A DNA stretch of 7,760 bases from assembly GCA_035507915.1 (NCBI GenBank), contig DATJNS010000405.1:1-7760 (forward strand), read 5' to 3'. The stretch comes from JACQAI01 sp035507915. GTDB taxonomy: Bacteria > Pseudomonadota > Alphaproteobacteria > Elsterales > Elsteraceae. The notes below the pieces were generated by a model. That model searched no databases. It saw nothing but the letters and a program-made list of their open reading frames with translations, and had not been told where the DNA came from. The position numbers and the translations under genes were made by a program. Shown piece after piece: positions 7,071 to 7,760 of this stretch. The stretch's first letter is position 1. Every line of letters starts with the position of its first letter.

Positions 7071-7760
7071 CTATTCGGCGGCGACCGCCGCCGTGACGCC
7101 GCGCTCGAACGCGAGCCAGAGCGCGTCGGCGCGGCGCTCGGCCTCGGCGACGTGGCGCTGCTTGACGTGGCCGTAGCCGCGGATGTGCTCGGGCACCGAG
7201 GCGATCTCGACCGCGGTCGCATGGTTGGCCGGCGTCAGGCGGGCGAGCACGCGGTCGATCTGGCGCTCGTACGCGACGATCAGCGCGCGCTCCATGCGCC
7301 GCTCGGCGCTGTAGCCGAACGGGTCGAAGACACCGCCGCGCAGCCGTTTGAAGCGCGCGAGCAGCCCGAACGCGCGGAGCATCCACGGCCCGTAGCCGCG
7401 CTTCACCAGGTGTCCCGATGTCGGGTCGCGCGTCGCCAGCACCGGCGGCGCCAGGTGGAACTCCAGCCTGTAGTCGCCCTCGAACTGCGCCGCCAGCAGG
7501 TTGCGGAAATTGCCGTCGGTATAGAGCCGCGCGACCTCGTACTCGTCCTTGTAGGCGAGCAGCTTGTAGTAGTAGCGAGCGACCGCCTCGGCGAGACCGC
7601 TCAACCCCTTCGCCGCCGTCGCCTCGGCCGCGCGCACGCGCTCGACCAGACCGCGATAGCGCGCGGCGTAGGCGGCATCTTGGTAGTCGACCAGCGCCGC
7701 GACCCGCCGCTCGATCAGCTCGTCGAGCGTGCGCGACAGCGCGCGGCCGGGCGGCACGGC
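7071..7760 (-). CDS. Indolepyruvate ferredoxin oxidoreductase family protein, C-terminal part (partial)
   Basis: The 229 codons visible are the C-terminus of a protein whose frame stays open through the window edge, so the start and catalytic N-terminal portion are missing. The sequence matches the tail of the large single-chain indolepyruvate (arylpyruvate) ferredoxin oxidoreductases of proteobacteria. Motifs seen are YKDEYEVARLYTDGNF, AQFEGDYRLEFHLAPP, GPWMLRAFGLLARFKRLRG, FDPFGYSAERRMER and LTPANHATAVEIASVPEHIRGYGHVK. In the family, the enzyme decarboxylates aryl-2-oxo acids to aryl-acyl-CoA with TPP, passing electrons through Fe-S centres to ferredoxin. None of the cofactor-binding parts can be checked here. 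The GTG at 7757-7755 is an internal valine, not a start. The stop is TAG at 7073-7071. Confidence 0.9.
   Translation of the reverse strand, partial: AVPPGRALSRTLDELIERRVAALVDYQDAAYAARYRGLVERVRAAEATAAKGLSGLAEAVARYYYKLLAYKDEYEVARLYTDGNFRNLLAAQFEGDYRLEFHLAPPVLATRDPTSGHLVKRGYGPWMLRAFGLLARFKRLRGGVFDPFGYSAERRMERALIVAYERQIDRVLARLTPANHATAVEIASVPEHIRGYGHVKQRHVAEAERRADALWLAFERGVTAAVAAE

Overview
This is a GC-rich window, most likely from the chromosome of an alphaproteobacterium. The evidence is the strong G/C bias at third codon positions, a PraR/PhrR-type HTH regulator, a Zur-type operator, a CtrA-like TTAA-N7-TTAA box with nearby GANTC sites, and the tail of a large fused indolepyruvate ferredoxin oxidoreductase. 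The genus cannot be fixed from the sequence alone.

Layout, left to right. Positions 1-1077 (+) encode an NAD-dependent beta-decarboxylating dehydrogenase of the tartrate/D-malate/isopropylmalate family, with one substrate-site arginine replaced. It converges, with only 7 bases between, on a leftward metal-uptake operon. That operon consists of a Zur-like box (2859-2871), a 34-residue membrane ORF (2809-2705), znuC ATPase (2708-1965, GTGA overlap with the small ORF) and znuB permease (1957-1085). No znuA or zur gene is present. To the right of the box is a noncoding stretch dense in small palindromes, followed by a 38-codon rightward ORF for a single-span membrane peptide (3104-3220). This converges on a leftward DUF2252 gene (4353-3241).

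An AT-rich intergenic region of about 475 bases follows. It leads into an XRE-family regulator (4829-5290, +) with an inverted repeat just before its preferred start. After a short hairpin comes a CtrA-like site and two GANTC sites, then a long exported protein of unknown function (5382-7031, +) with eight cysteines after its signal peptide. This converges on the 3' end of a gene for a fused indolepyruvate ferredoxin oxidoreductase (7760-7071, -), whose start lies outside the window.

The only clear functional unit is the zinc-uptake operon. The Zur-like operator, the overlapping small ORF and znuCB fit together as a zinc-starvation response, and the small ORF is the most promising undescribed element. 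The exported protein and its possible cell-cycle-controlled promoter come second. No CRISPR array, insertion sequence, tRNA, rRNA or defence system was seen.
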